A stretch of 39,465 nucleotides of DNA from Yoonia sp. (GCA_023955335.1 JAGSGF010000029.1:1-39465); one strand, 5' to 3'; shown: positions 16,309 to 24,248, numbered from the stretch's first letter. The notes: a model not told the origin generated them from the letters alone. Made by a program: numbers and translations.

Positions 16309-17622
16309 ATGCCTAACGCTATGGACTTACTTTCAATCAATGATCAGTCCGGTATGTATCCGGGCTCGTATTACGCCGCCCAAGCCACGCACTTGGACCG
16401 ATTTGACAAAGCACAAGGCGACATCGCTTGCGATGTATGTGTCATCGGGGGCGGGTTTACCGGACTGTCCACAGCATTGCATTTAGCCAAAGCAGGGTAT
16501 GACGTCGTTCTTTTGGACGCCCAAAGAATTGGATTCGGCGCATCGGGGCGCAATGGCGGGCAAGTTGGCCAAGGCCAGCGTGTCGACCAAGGTGATCTGG
16601 AAAACTTGGTCGGGCACGACACCGCCAAATCGCTATGGACCCTCGCACGTCAGTCTGTTGATCTTGTGCGCGATCTATCAAAGTCCGATTTAGTCAAAGC
16701 CGACTTTCACAGCGGCATCATCCATGCCGACCACCGCCAACGAGACGTGCAACACAGCAAAGATTATGTCCAACATCTACGCGACGCCTACGATTACGAT
16801 GGCGCCCGCGCATTAGACCAAGAAGAGTTGCGCCACCTTGTGAATTCACCTGCATACTATGGCGGGGCGATTTATGAGGATGCGGGGCATATCGATCCTT
16901 TGGAATTTGCATTGGGTCTTGCGCGTATGGCCACCGCCGCAGGTGTGCGCATTTTTGAAGGATCAAAAGTCACTTCGGTCCCCGAAACAGCGCCTGCCGT
17001 CGTCAAGACAAATGCGGCCACGGTAACGGCGCAATATGTCGTGCTGGGGTGCAACGGCTATCTCGGCACCTTGAACCGTCGCGTTGCTGACCGTGTTATG
17101 CCAATCAACAACTATATCGTCGCAACCGAGCCGATGTCGCCTGATGCCCAAGAGGCCTTGATCCGCAATAACTATGCCGTTGCCGATAGCAAATTTGTCG
17201 TGAACTACTTTCGGTTTTCAGATGACCACCGGTTGTTGTTCGGTGGCACCGAAAGCTATCGCTACAAGTTTCCGCGCGACATCGCCAAAGCTGTGCGCAA
17301 ACCGATGTTAGAAATCTATCCCCAGCTCAAAGACACCCGTATCGATTACGCATGGGGCGGCACATTGGGGATCACAATGAACCGGATGCCACATTTTGAG
17401 CGGATCACAGGCAACATCCTAAGCTTGTCCGGCTATTCTGGGCACGGCGTGGCCATGGCCACACTCGCGGGCCAAATCGCAGCAGAAACGATCGCGGGAC
17501 AGGCAGAGCGGTTTGATCTCATGGCCAATGTACCAACGCAGACTTTCCCCGGAGGCCCCATGCTCCGGTCTCCATTGTTGATTTTAGCGATGCTCTGGTT
17601 TTCGCTACGAGACAAATTATGA
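16309..17622 (+). CDS. FAD-dependent amine/amino-acid oxidase (PuuB/OrdL-like)
   Basis: This 437-residue enzyme has the DAO fold. A dinucleotide-binding motif VIGGGFTGLSTALHLAKAG is at about 45-63, the flavin motif FGASGRNGGQV at 76-86, and the C-terminal GHGVAMATLAGQ completes the FAD site. The N-terminus with a YYAAQAT-type stretch is typical of gamma-glutamylputrescine oxidase and related oxidases. It should oxidise a primary or secondary amine with release of H2O2; the substrate cannot be read from the sequence. ATG 16321 is an alternative start that gives an N-terminus closer to the family. It converges on bhcR with a 58-base gap; a link to glyoxylate metabolism is possible but unproven. 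Confidence 0.82.
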   Translation: MPNAMDLLSINDQSGMYPGSYYAAQATHLDRFDKAQGDIACDVCVIGGGFTGLSTALHLAKAGYDVVLLDAQRIGFGASGRNGGQVGQGQRVDQGDLENLVGHDTAKSLWTLARQSVDLVRDLSKSDLVKADFHSGIIHADHRQRDVQHSKDYVQHLRDAYDYDGARALDQEELRHLVNSPAYYGGAIYEDAGHIDPLEFALGLARMATAAGVRIFEGSKVTSVPETAPAVVKTNAATVTAQYVVLGCNGYLGTLNRRVADRVMPINNYIVATEPMSPDAQEALIRNNYAVADSKFVVNYFRFSDDHRLLFGGTESYRYKFPRDIAKAVRKPMLEIYPQLKDTRIDYAWGGTLGITMNRMPHFERITGNILSLSGYSGHGVAMATLAGQIAAETIAGQAERFDLMANVPTQTFPGGPMLRSPLLILAMLWFSLRDKL

Positions 17623-17634
17623 CGTTGAACGCAC

Positions 17635-17659
17635 AAAAGCCAAGTCACCTTTCGGCTTT
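17635..17659. terminator. Weak hairpin between the FAD oxidoreductase and bhcR
   Basis: AAAAGCC (17635-17641) and GGCTTT (17654-17659) form a short stem in the 58-base space between two converging genes. T tracts are poor, so terminator function is tentative. Confidence 0.35.
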
Positions 17660-17680
17660 CGCCAGCTTTCAATCAAACAC

Positions 17681-18520
17681 CTAACTTGTCCGGTGGCCCC
17701 CGATCGCAGCAGAGAGCGCAATTGCGGCCTGCTTCACCGATTCACTAAGGTGTTTTACGTCTTCTTGGCTGACCCTGCTTGTTGGGCCAGAAACGGAAAT
17801 CCCGGCAACGGCTTCGGCATTCACATCAAAAACAGGGGCGGCGATGCAGCGCATCCCTAGATTTCGCTCTTCGTTATCAATGGAATACCCGCGCGCCCGA
17901 ATGTCTTTTAGGTCAGCCTCTAATTGCGCGCGGTCCGTAATCGTAAACGCGGTAAACGCCATCCTTTCCTGATCGGCAAGAATACGCACCAACCGGCCTG
18001 CGTCCATTTCAGCGAGCAGGGCCTTTCCGATCCCCGACGAATGCATGGGCGACAAAGTACCAGGGGGGAAAAATGCACGGATCGTTGCGTGGGTTTCAAC
18101 TTGGCTCAGGAACAGAACCGCGCCTTCCTTTTCAACGCCGAGGTTTGCGGTTTCTCCGGTTTGCTCCATAAGCTTGCGAAGAATTGGGCCGGCACGTTCA
18201 ACAAGGCTCGTGCGTCGCAGGAAACGCGCGCCGATGACAAACGCCTGCGGGCCGATATGCCAAATCTGCTCGGAGGGGTCGAACTCCACCAATCCGCGCC
18301 CCTCGAGGGTAACCAAAATGCGATAGACCGTGGCTGGTGATTGCCCCATCTCGGACGCAATCGTTGTGAGGGCTTTGCCCTGATCCTCGCTCAAATATTC
18401 AAACACCTCCATCGCACGATCAAGCGATTTTATCGTATTCTGCGGGGTTTTATCATTCCAATCGCGGGGGCGTCCACGCGCGCGACGTGGGGTAGGCGGG
18501 TCATTATCTTGGGAAACCAT
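17681..18520 (-). CDS. bhcR: IclR-family regulator of the beta-hydroxyaspartate cycle
   Basis: This 279-residue protein has an N-terminal winged helix (about 30-95; SPATVYRILVTLEGRGLVEF is the recognition region) and a C-terminal IclR effector domain (about 110-270; HSSGIGKALLAEM and a conserved GMRCIAAPV). A basic N-terminal tail (RRARGRPRDW) precedes the DNA-binding domain, as in BhcR. BhcR of Paracoccus binds the bhc promoter and responds to glyoxylate; that role is inferred here from its divergent position next to bhcABCD. I chose ATG 18520, which has GAGG seven bases upstream, over ATG 18532. Inverted repeats in the 169-base divergent region are candidate binding sites. Confidence 0.93.
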   Translation of the reverse strand: MVSQDNDPPTPRRARGRPRDWNDKTPQNTIKSLDRAMEVFEYLSEDQGKALTTIASEMGQSPATVYRILVTLEGRGLVEFDPSEQIWHIGPQAFVIGARFLRRTSLVERAGPILRKLMEQTGETANLGVEKEGAVLFLSQVETHATIRAFFPPGTLSPMHSSGIGKALLAEMDAGRLVRILADQERMAFTAFTITDRAQLEADLKDIRARGYSIDNEERNLGMRCIAAPVFDVNAEAVAGISVSGPTSRVSQEDVKHLSESVKQAAIALSAAIGGHRTS

Positions 18521-18539
18521 AAAATGCCTCATGCATTAT

Positions 18540-18556
18540 GTGAAAACTGCATTCAC
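18540..18556. promoter_or_regulatory. Candidate BhcR site: GTGAA-N7-TTCAC
   Basis: A perfect inverted repeat with 5-base arms, GTGAA (18540-18544) and TTCAC (18552-18556), lies 20 bases upstream of the bhcR start codon. Repression of bhcR by its own product would fit this position. Function is inferred. Confidence 0.45.
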
Positions 18557-18612
18557 GATATGAAAAACTCAAGCATTTGACAATAAATAGTTTTTCGACA
18601 AATTGCGATTTA

Positions 18613-18627
18613 TGAAAAACGATTTCA
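18613..18627. promoter_or_regulatory. Candidate BhcR site: TGAAA-N5-TTTCA
   Basis: A second perfect inverted repeat lies in the same divergent region, just upstream of a TATAGT at 18634-18639 that could be the -10 element of bhcA. The half-site TGAAA resembles the left arm of the other dyad (TGAA) and recurs at 18561-18565, so several half-sites share one sequence. Confidence 0.45.
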
Positions 18628-18641
18628 AAAAAGTATAGTTC

Positions 18642-18657
18642 AGACCCGTTTTGGTCT
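18642..18657. promoter_or_regulatory. AGACC-N6-GGTCT dyad in the bhcA leader
   Basis: AGACC (18642-18646) and GGTCT (18653-18657) form a perfect inverted repeat that extends to 8-base arms with one mismatch. It sits at the predicted transcription start of bhcA, 32 bases before the ATG. It may be an operator or an RNA hairpin near the 5' end. Confidence 0.45.
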
Positions 18658-18689
18658 AAACTAATCAAACATAAACTAAGGAGACCGCT

Positions 18690-19856
18690 ATGAGCTTTCA
18701 AAACCCGGTATTCATCCCTGGCCCGACCAACATGCCCGAAGAGATCCGGCAAGCGTGCTATATGCCGACAATCGATCATCGGTCGCCCATGTTTGGTAAG
18801 ATCTTGCACCCCGTCCTCGCGGGTGTCCGCAGGATCCTGAAATCGGAAGCTGCGCATATCTTTATTTTCCCGTCCACTGGCACAGGCGGTTGGGAAACCA
18901 CGCTAACCAACACATTGTCTGCTGGTGACAAGGTTTTGGTCGCGCGCAACGGCATGTTCAGTCACCGCTGGATCGACATGTGCCAGCGCCACGGCCTCGA
19001 CACCCAAATCGTTGAAACCCCATGGGGTCACGGCCTGCCTGCGGATGAATACGAGGCAATTTTGAAGGCGGACACCAACCACACAATCAAGGCGGTTTTG
19101 GCCACGCACAATGAAACAGCGACTGGCGTGAAATCCGACATCGCGGCCGTGCGCCGCGCATTGGATGCCGCTGGTCACCCTGCGATGCTGTTCGTCGATG
19201 GGGTCTCGTCCATCGGATCAATGGATTTCCGCATGGACGAATGGGGCGTTGATGTTGCGGTCACCGGGTCGCAAAAAGGATTTATGCTGCCTGCGGGTCT
19301 GGCGATTGTTGGCTTTTCTGCCAAAGCGCGCGCCGCAGTTGAAACAGCCACCCTGCCCCGCACATTTTTCGATATCCGCGACATGGAAGCGGGGTATGCA
19401 AACAATGCGTACCCTTATACCCCGCCAGTTGGCCTGATGCGCGGTCTAAAGCTTTCGCTGGAAATGATTGAAGAAGAAGGCTTGGAAAACGTCTTCGCCC
19501 GCCACACACGTATCGCCACTGGCGTGAGGCTCGCGGTCAAAGCATGGGGTCTGGAAATGTGCGCCGCTTCGCCTGACGTCTATTCCGACAGCGTATCTGC
19601 GATCAAAACCCCCGAAGGGTTCAACGCCACTGATATTGTGACCGTTGCCGCCGACAAATACGGCATGGCATTTGGTGTCGGCTTGGGCGAGGTTGCGGGC
19701 AAAGTGTTCCGCATTGGCCACCTTGGCATGCTGACAGACGCCATGATGCTGTCAGGGCTCAGTGTCGCCGAAATGGTAATGGTTGATCTTGGTTTGGATA
19801 TCAAATTGGGGTCTGGCGTTGCCGCCGCCCAAGAATTCTATCGTCACGGCTCCTAA
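18690..19856 (+). CDS. bhcA: Aspartate-glyoxylate aminotransferase (BhcA)
   Basis: This 388-residue class V aminotransferase transfers the amino group of aspartate to glyoxylate, giving glycine and oxaloacetate, the first and closing step of the beta-hydroxyaspartate cycle. The N-terminal FIPGPTNMPEEIRQA is typical of glyoxylate aminotransferases. The PLP lysine is Lys196 in TGSQKGFMLPAG, and FVDGVSSIGSMDF (168-180) holds the Asp that pairs with the PLP nitrogen. AAGGAGA ends six bases before the ATG. It is the first gene of an operon with bhcB (13-base gap), bhcC and bhcD. The gene order, not the sequence alone, separates it from serine-glyoxylate aminotransferase. Confidence 0.95.
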   Translation: MSFQNPVFIPGPTNMPEEIRQACYMPTIDHRSPMFGKILHPVLAGVRRILKSEAAHIFIFPSTGTGGWETTLTNTLSAGDKVLVARNGMFSHRWIDMCQRHGLDTQIVETPWGHGLPADEYEAILKADTNHTIKAVLATHNETATGVKSDIAAVRRALDAAGHPAMLFVDGVSSIGSMDFRMDEWGVDVAVTGSQKGFMLPAGLAIVGFSAKARAAVETATLPRTFFDIRDMEAGYANNAYPYTPPVGLMRGLKLSLEMIEEEGLENVFARHTRIATGVRLAVKAWGLEMCAASPDVYSDSVSAIKTPEGFNATDIVTVAADKYGMAFGVGLGEVAGKVFRIGHLGMLTDAMMLSGLSVAEMVMVDLGLDIKLGSGVAAAQEFYRHGS

Positions 19857-19869
19857 AGGATACCTGCAG

Positions 19870-20820
19870 ATGTATATCCCCACATATGATGACATGCTGA
19901 CAGCGCATGAGCGGATCAAACCGTTTATTCACCGCACACCAATCCGCACCTCGGATTTTCTGAATGAGCTGACCGGTGCACAGCTGTTCTTTAAATGCGA
20001 AAACTTTCAAGAACCGGGCGCGTTTAAGGTACGTGGTGCGACGAACGCTGTGTTTGGGCTAGATGACGAGCAGGCAAAAATGGGTGTGGCGACACACTCG
20101 TCTGGCAACCACGCATCATGCCTCAGCTACGCTGCCAATCGTCGCGGTATTCCGTGCAATGTTGTCATGCCAAGCACCGCGCCACAGGCCAAAAAGGACA
20201 CGGTGCGCCGGTATGGCGGGCAGATCACCGAATGCGAACCGTCGACCACATCGCGCGAAGAAACATTCGCCAAAGTGCAGGCTGCAACGGGCGGTGATTT
20301 CGTTCACCCCTATAACGACCCACGCGTCATCGCGGGTCAGGGCACCTGCGCCAAAGAGTTTGTCGAGCAAACCGACGGGCTTGATATCGTCATGGCGCCG
20401 ATCGGCGGTGGTGGTATGATTTCGGGCACCTGCCTGACGCTTTCAAACCTTGCACCAGAGGTCCAGATCATCGCCGCCGAGCCTGAACAGGCCGACGATG
20501 CGTACCGCAGTTTCAAGGCTGGCTATATCATCGCTGATGATGCGCCCAAGACCATTGCCGATGGCCTGCTGGTTCCGCTTAAGGATCTGACTTGGCACTT
20601 CGTGTCCAAACACGTGACGGATATTCTAACGGCATCCGAGGATGAGATCATCGACGCGATGAAGCTTACTTGGAAACACCTTCGCATTGTGATGGAGGCC
20701 AGCAGCGCAGTGCCGCTTGCGACCATCCTTAAAAACAAAGACCGGTTCGCAGGTAAGCGGGTCGGCATCATTATTACCGGCGGGAATGTCGATCTTGACC
20801 TTCTGCCTTGGCTTAAGTGA
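19870..20820 (+). CDS. bhcB: Beta-hydroxyaspartate dehydratase (BhcB)
   Basis: The 316-residue product is a fold-type II PLP enzyme of the threonine/serine dehydratase family. In the cycle it removes water from erythro-beta-hydroxyaspartate to give iminosuccinate. The PLP lysine is Lys53 in EPGAFKVRGATNA, and the glycine-rich phosphate loop is PIGGGGMISG (about 177-186). It matches serine racemase-like dehydratases in length. The chosen ATG at 19870 follows AAAGGATA by about nine bases; an upstream in-frame start at 19783 would overlap bhcA. The specific substrate is inferred from its place between bhcA and bhcC. Confidence 0.93.
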   Translation: MYIPTYDDMLTAHERIKPFIHRTPIRTSDFLNELTGAQLFFKCENFQEPGAFKVRGATNAVFGLDDEQAKMGVATHSSGNHASCLSYAANRRGIPCNVVMPSTAPQAKKDTVRRYGGQITECEPSTTSREETFAKVQAATGGDFVHPYNDPRVIAGQGTCAKEFVEQTDGLDIVMAPIGGGGMISGTCLTLSNLAPEVQIIAAEPEQADDAYRSFKAGYIIADDAPKTIADGLLVPLKDLTWHFVSKHVTDILTASEDEIIDAMKLTWKHLRIVMEASSAVPLATILKNKDRFAGKRVGIIITGGNVDLDLLPWLK

Positions 20821-20830
20821 GGAAATACCG

Positions 20831-21994
20831 ATGAACACACATGTAAATCTCGACGACTTTGAAGTCGGCTATGACATTCCTGCAAAACCGGGCATGTCAG
20901 AGGCGGACATCCAGACGCCCTGTCTGATCCTTGATCTTGATGCGCTGGAACGCAACGTCAAGAAGATGGGCGACTACGCAAAGGCCAACGGAATGCGTCA
21001 CCGCGCCCACGGCAAGATGCACAAATCCGTCGACGTGCTGAAGCTCCAGCAAGACATGGGCGCCGCCATCGGCGTCTGCTGCCAGAAGGTATCCGAGGCA
21101 GAAGTATTCGCACGCGGCGGCATCAAAGACGTGATGGTGTCCAACCAAGTGACCGAGCCTGCCAAGATCAAACGCTTGGCCGAAATGCCAAAGTACGGCT
21201 GCCGCGTTCTGGTCTGTGTGGACGATCCTGAAAACGTCAAAGCCTTGTCGGACGCCGCTGTTGCAGCTGGCACCCAGATCGAAGCGCTGGTGGAAATCGA
21301 CTGCGGCGCTGGCCGTTGTGGAGTGAACACATCCCAAGACGTCGTGCGCATTGCCAAGCTGATCGATGCAGCCCCCGGTCTTAAGTTCGCAGGCATCCAA
21401 GCCTACCAAGGTGCAATGCAGCACATGGACTTGTACACCGACCGCGAAGAAAAGTTGAACGCAGCAATCGCCCAGGTTGGCGGTGCGGTTCAGGCGCTCA
21501 AGTCCCAAGGGCTGGATTGCGACATCGTCGGCGGTGGCGGCACCGGGTCATATTACTTCGAGAGCAACTCGAACGTTTATAACGAACTTCAGTGTGGGTC
21601 TTATGCATTTATGGACGCCGACTATGGCCGTATCCTCGACAAAGACGGCAAGCGGATTGACGATGGCGAATGGGAAAACGCGCTGTTCCTTTTGACCACT
21701 GTCATGAGCCACTCCAAAGCGGATAAAGCCATCGTTGATGCAGGCCTTAAGGCACAATCCGTCGATTCCGGTTTGCCGTTTATCTATGGCCGCAAAGATG
21801 TGGAATATATCAAATGTTCCGACGAGCATGGCGTTGTAGCCGATCCTGATGGCGTGTTGAAAGTAAACGACAAACTGAAGCTGGTTCCAGGCCACTGTGA
21901 TCCAACATGTAATGTGCACGACTGGTATGTCGGCGTACGGGACGGCAAGGTCGAAACAGTTTGGCCTGTGTCCGCACGCGGCAAAGCCTACTAA
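20831..21994 (+). CDS. bhcC: Beta-hydroxyaspartate aldolase (BhcC)
   Basis: This 387-residue fold-type III PLP enzyme belongs to the D-threonine aldolase/DSD1 family. In the cycle it condenses glycine with glyoxylate to form erythro-beta-hydroxyaspartate. The PLP lysine is probably Lys62 in HRAHGKMHKS, the phosphate-binding region is GGGGTGSYYFE (234-244), and the divalent metal is bound by His355 and Asp357 in PGHCDPTCN. GGAAA precedes the ATG at 20831 by about six bases, ten bases after the bhcB stop. The reading frame start used here avoids an upstream extension from 20717 that overlaps bhcB. A structured 103-base gap separates it from bhcD. Confidence 0.95.
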   Translation: MNTHVNLDDFEVGYDIPAKPGMSEADIQTPCLILDLDALERNVKKMGDYAKANGMRHRAHGKMHKSVDVLKLQQDMGAAIGVCCQKVSEAEVFARGGIKDVMVSNQVTEPAKIKRLAEMPKYGCRVLVCVDDPENVKALSDAAVAAGTQIEALVEIDCGAGRCGVNTSQDVVRIAKLIDAAPGLKFAGIQAYQGAMQHMDLYTDREEKLNAAIAQVGGAVQALKSQGLDCDIVGGGGTGSYYFESNSNVYNELQCGSYAFMDADYGRILDKDGKRIDDGEWENALFLLTTVMSHSKADKAIVDAGLKAQSVDSGLPFIYGRKDVEYIKCSDEHGVVADPDGVLKVNDKLKLVPGHCDPTCNVHDWYVGVRDGKVETVWPVSARGKAY

Positions 21995-22007
21995 ACGAGC
22001 TAAAGGG

Positions 22008-22072
22008 AGGCTGGCGGGAGGTCAGCCTAAGACGTCTGTGTGCGCTGGCCTCCGCGAGGTATGCACGCAGAC
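22008..22072 (+). ncRNA. Structured bhcC-bhcD intercistronic RNA element
   Basis: Two hairpins fill the only sizeable gap in the bhc operon. The first has perfect arms AGGCTG (22008-22013) and CAGCCT (22023-22028). The second has 10-base arms, GTCTGTGTGC (22034-22043) and GCACGCAGAC (22063-22072), with one G-U pair, and its loop holds a further CCTC/GAGG stem. Neither is followed by a T tract, so premature termination is unlikely. Processing or stabilisation of the transcript to set BhcD levels is a reasonable guess. Confidence 0.5.
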
Positions 22073-22097
22073 GCACGAATTTTATATGGAGCCGAAT

Positions 22098-23063
22098 ATG
22101 CTGATTGTCCCCGAGCGTGAAATCGCTGACCTGTTGACCCGCGATGCGTCTTTTGACGCTGTTGAAAAAGTGTTTGCTGCAATGGCGGCAGGCGATGCGT
22201 ACAACTTCCCTGTGATCCGCGAAGCGATTGGCCACGAAGATGCGCTTTATGGCTTCAAAGGTGGGTTTGATGAAAAAGGGCTGACATTGGGTCTTAAGGC
22301 AGGCGGCTATTGGCCGCACAATCTTGAGAAACGTCAACTGATCAACCACCAGTCAACCGTGTTCTTGTTTGACCCTGATACCGGCAAGGTCGCGGCAATG
22401 GTGGGTGGTAATTACCTTACCGCCCTACGCACAGCGGCGGCGTCTTCGGTGTCGATCAAACATCTTGCCCGCAAGGACGCAAAGGTCATGGGCATGATCG
22501 GCGCAGGTCACCAAGCGACATTCCAACTGCGCGCTGCCTTGGAGCAACGCGCATTCGAAAAAGTAATCGGCTGGAATTACCATCCAGAGATGTTGCCAAA
22601 CATCGAAAAGGTCGCCAACGAGGCGGGCGTGCCTTTCGAAGCCGTTTCGCTGGAAGGCATGGTCGAGGCCGATGTTGTGATCTCAATCACATCCACATTT
22701 GCGCCGACCGTTATGGCAAACCACATCTCTGCGGGTACACACATCGCCTGCATGGGGACCGACACCAAGGGCAAGCAAGAGGTCGAGACCGCGCTGCTCG
22801 CGCGCGCCACCGTATTCACCGACGAGGTCGCGCAATCGGTGTCCATCGGCGAAGCACAGCACGCGGTAGCCGAAGGCCTGATCGACGTGTCCGACGTCCA
22901 TCAGATTGGTGCGGTCATCAACGGAACCCACGCAGGCCGCACATCTGACGATGAAATTACACTGTTTGACGGCACAGGCGTTGGCCTTCAGGATCTGGCC
23001 GTTGCTGCTGCGGTGGTCGATCTGGCCGTCGCCAAAGGCATCGCAATTGAGGTCGATTTCTAA
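22098..23063 (+). CDS. bhcD: Iminosuccinate reductase (BhcD)
   Basis: This 321-residue protein is in the ornithine cyclodeaminase/mu-crystallin family. In the cycle it reduces iminosuccinate to L-aspartate with NADH, regenerating the amino donor for BhcA. The Rossmann motif GMIGAGHQATFQ is at about 132-143, and the substrate-binding Lys67 lies in GLKAGGYW. The ATG at 22098 has GGAG six bases upstream; an ATG at 22086 in the same frame is possible, and a longer frame from 21897 overlaps bhcC. It ends the operon, followed by a strong terminator. Assignment rests on the complete bhcRABCD order. Confidence 0.95.
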   Translation: MLIVPEREIADLLTRDASFDAVEKVFAAMAAGDAYNFPVIREAIGHEDALYGFKGGFDEKGLTLGLKAGGYWPHNLEKRQLINHQSTVFLFDPDTGKVAAMVGGNYLTALRTAAASSVSIKHLARKDAKVMGMIGAGHQATFQLRAALEQRAFEKVIGWNYHPEMLPNIEKVANEAGVPFEAVSLEGMVEADVVISITSTFAPTVMANHISAGTHIACMGTDTKGKQEVETALLARATVFTDEVAQSVSIGEAQHAVAEGLIDVSDVHQIGAVINGTHAGRTSDDEITLFDGTGVGLQDLAVAAAVVDLAVAKGIAIEVDF

Positions 23064-23086
23064 TCAAATTTTGAACCCGAAACTTT

Positions 23087-23120
23087 GAAAGCCCGTTGTA
23101 TTTTGCAGCGGGCTTTCTTG
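23087..23120 (+). terminator. Intrinsic terminator of the bhc operon
   Basis: GAAAGCCCG (23087-23095) pairs perfectly with CGGGCTTTC (23109-23117), followed by TTG and TT. It lies 24 bases after the bhcD stop and would also face the converging LuxR-type gene. Confidence 0.8.
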
Positions 23121-23152
23121 TTAACGCCGAGAACCAATTCGGTGGCTATCAC

Positions 23153-23626
23153 TCAGATAGTGACCGGTTTGGATTCTTCGTCAGCGCGGCTGATAAGTTC
23201 GTCAATAAAGAGACTTAATAGCTGTGTTCTACCCGAGACATTCGCCTTGCGGTAAATTGCATTTGTCTGCGCCTTAATGGTGCCTTCGCTTACGTCGCGA
23301 AGGCCTGCCATTTCAGATGTGGACATGCCCTTGATGGCAAATAGTGCCACGTCACGTTCTGCCGGCGTTAGCCTCCATGCGGTGAAATACTCGTCCAACA
23401 CATCCATGAAAGCACCCGACGCAAGGCGCAACTGGTCTTCGATGTGCGTATTTCTCGCCATGATCTTACGCAACAAAAGGACCCCTAAAAGGATCCCAAG
23501 AAAAAGCCCGACAGCTGCACCAATTTCAATGAGTTCGTAGATCTGCCAACTGAAGGGGGCAAATCCGAATATGGAAGATAGGATCGTCGACACAAAAAAT
23601 GCCGCACAAATAAGCTGCACCAGCAC
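23153..23626 (-). CDS. Membrane-anchored LuxR-type HTH regulator
   Basis: This 157-residue protein has two N-terminal transmembrane helices (about 3-24 and 32-54) and then a cytoplasmic LuxR/GerE helix-turn-helix (about 84-145; LTPAERDVALFAIKGMSTSEMAGL, then VSEGTIKAQTNAIYRKANV). It lacks a sensor or receiver domain, so it may sense the membrane or a partner protein. The start is a GTG at 23626: an in-frame stop lies just upstream and no ATG precedes the first helix. It lies 61 bases downstream of the two aspartate-rich secreted proteins on the same strand and may be co-transcribed with them, or regulate them. Confidence 0.85.
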   Translation of the reverse strand: MLVQLICAAFFVSTILSSIFGFAPFSWQIYELIEIGAAVGLFLGILLGVLLLRKIMARNTHIEDQLRLASGAFMDVLDEYFTAWRLTPAERDVALFAIKGMSTSEMAGLRDVSEGTIKAQTNAIYRKANVSGRTQLLSLFIDELISRADEESKPVTI

Positions 23627-23687
23627 AATTGTGACGATGTACTAACGATTGAACACTCAAATGCCCTCAGGAAAGGTTGATTGGAAA

Positions 23688-24227
23688 TCAGTTATCATCG
23701 TCGTCATCATCATCGCTGTCGACATCATCATCGTCGTCATCGCGATCATCATCGTCATCGCGATCATCATCGTCATCGCGATCATCATCGCTGTCGTCAT
23801 CGCGGTCGTCATCGCGGTCGTCATCGTTAGCGTCGTCATCGTTAGCGTCATCGTTAGCGTCATCGTTAGTGTTGCCATCGTTAGTGTTGGTATCGTTAGT
23901 GTTGGTATCGTTAGTGTTGGTATCGCTTGATTTGCGATTAGGGTTCAAAATCCGGGGTGCCCGGTCGCGATCATCGCCGTCATCATCTTCAACATCACGA
24001 ACATAGTCACGCAAAACCTCTCCAGTTTGTGGGTTGATCACCAATTCCCGATAAAAGCTCGCGCTCTCGGCTACGAACCGTAGCCGCCCAAGAAATGTTC
24101 TTTGGACCTCAATCCCCACAAAGCCTTGCTCTCGTAGCTGGGTGATAACTTGATCTTCGACAGATTGGGCTGCCGCAAAATGCGGCAACCCCACCAGACC
24201 GATACATATCATAAGAGTCTTTATCAT
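23688..24227 (-). CDS. Secreted PepSY-like protein with Asp/Asn-rich tail
   Basis: I do not recognise a named family for the whole 179-residue protein. A signal peptide (1-20, cleavage after AAA) leads into a short PepSY-like domain (about 21-78) with QSVEDQVITQLREQGF and the hairpin INPQTGEVLRDYV. A linker carries four DTNTN-type repeats (101-119), then NDDA repeats, then DDDRDDD repeats to the end. The mature protein would be exported and extremely acidic, which suggests cation binding. ATG 24227 has GGAG five bases upstream; a GTG one codon earlier is less likely. It lies 21 bases after its longer-tailed paralog and is surely in the same operon. Confidence 0.88.
   Translation of the reverse strand: MIKTLMICIGLVGLPHFAAAQSVEDQVITQLREQGFVGIEVQRTFLGRLRFVAESASFYRELVINPQTGEVLRDYVRDVEDDDGDDRDRAPRILNPNRKSSDTNTNDTNTNDTNTNDGNTNDDANDDANDDDANDDDRDDDRDDDSDDDRDDDDDRDDDDDRDDDDDDVDSDDDDDDDN
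23741..23790. repeat. 18-base tandem repeat coding for Asp/Arg units
   Basis: About 2.8 copies of CGCGATCATCATCGTCAT lie end to end inside the tail of the first aspartate-rich gene; on the coding strand each unit reads as a block of Asp codons with one Arg. Copies 1 and 2 (23741-23758, 23759-23776) are identical, and the third is cut at 14 bases. Confidence 0.9.
23866..23925. repeat. 15-base tandem repeat coding for the DTNTN units
   Basis: Four head-to-tail copies of TTAGTGTTGGTATCG (plus strand), the first with two changes (TTGCCATCG end), code on the minus strand for the Asp-Thr-Asn-Thr-Asn linker. The last three copies are identical, indicating recent expansion. Confidence 0.92.
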
Positions 24228-24248
24228 CACCGCTCCATCGCGTCCAAA

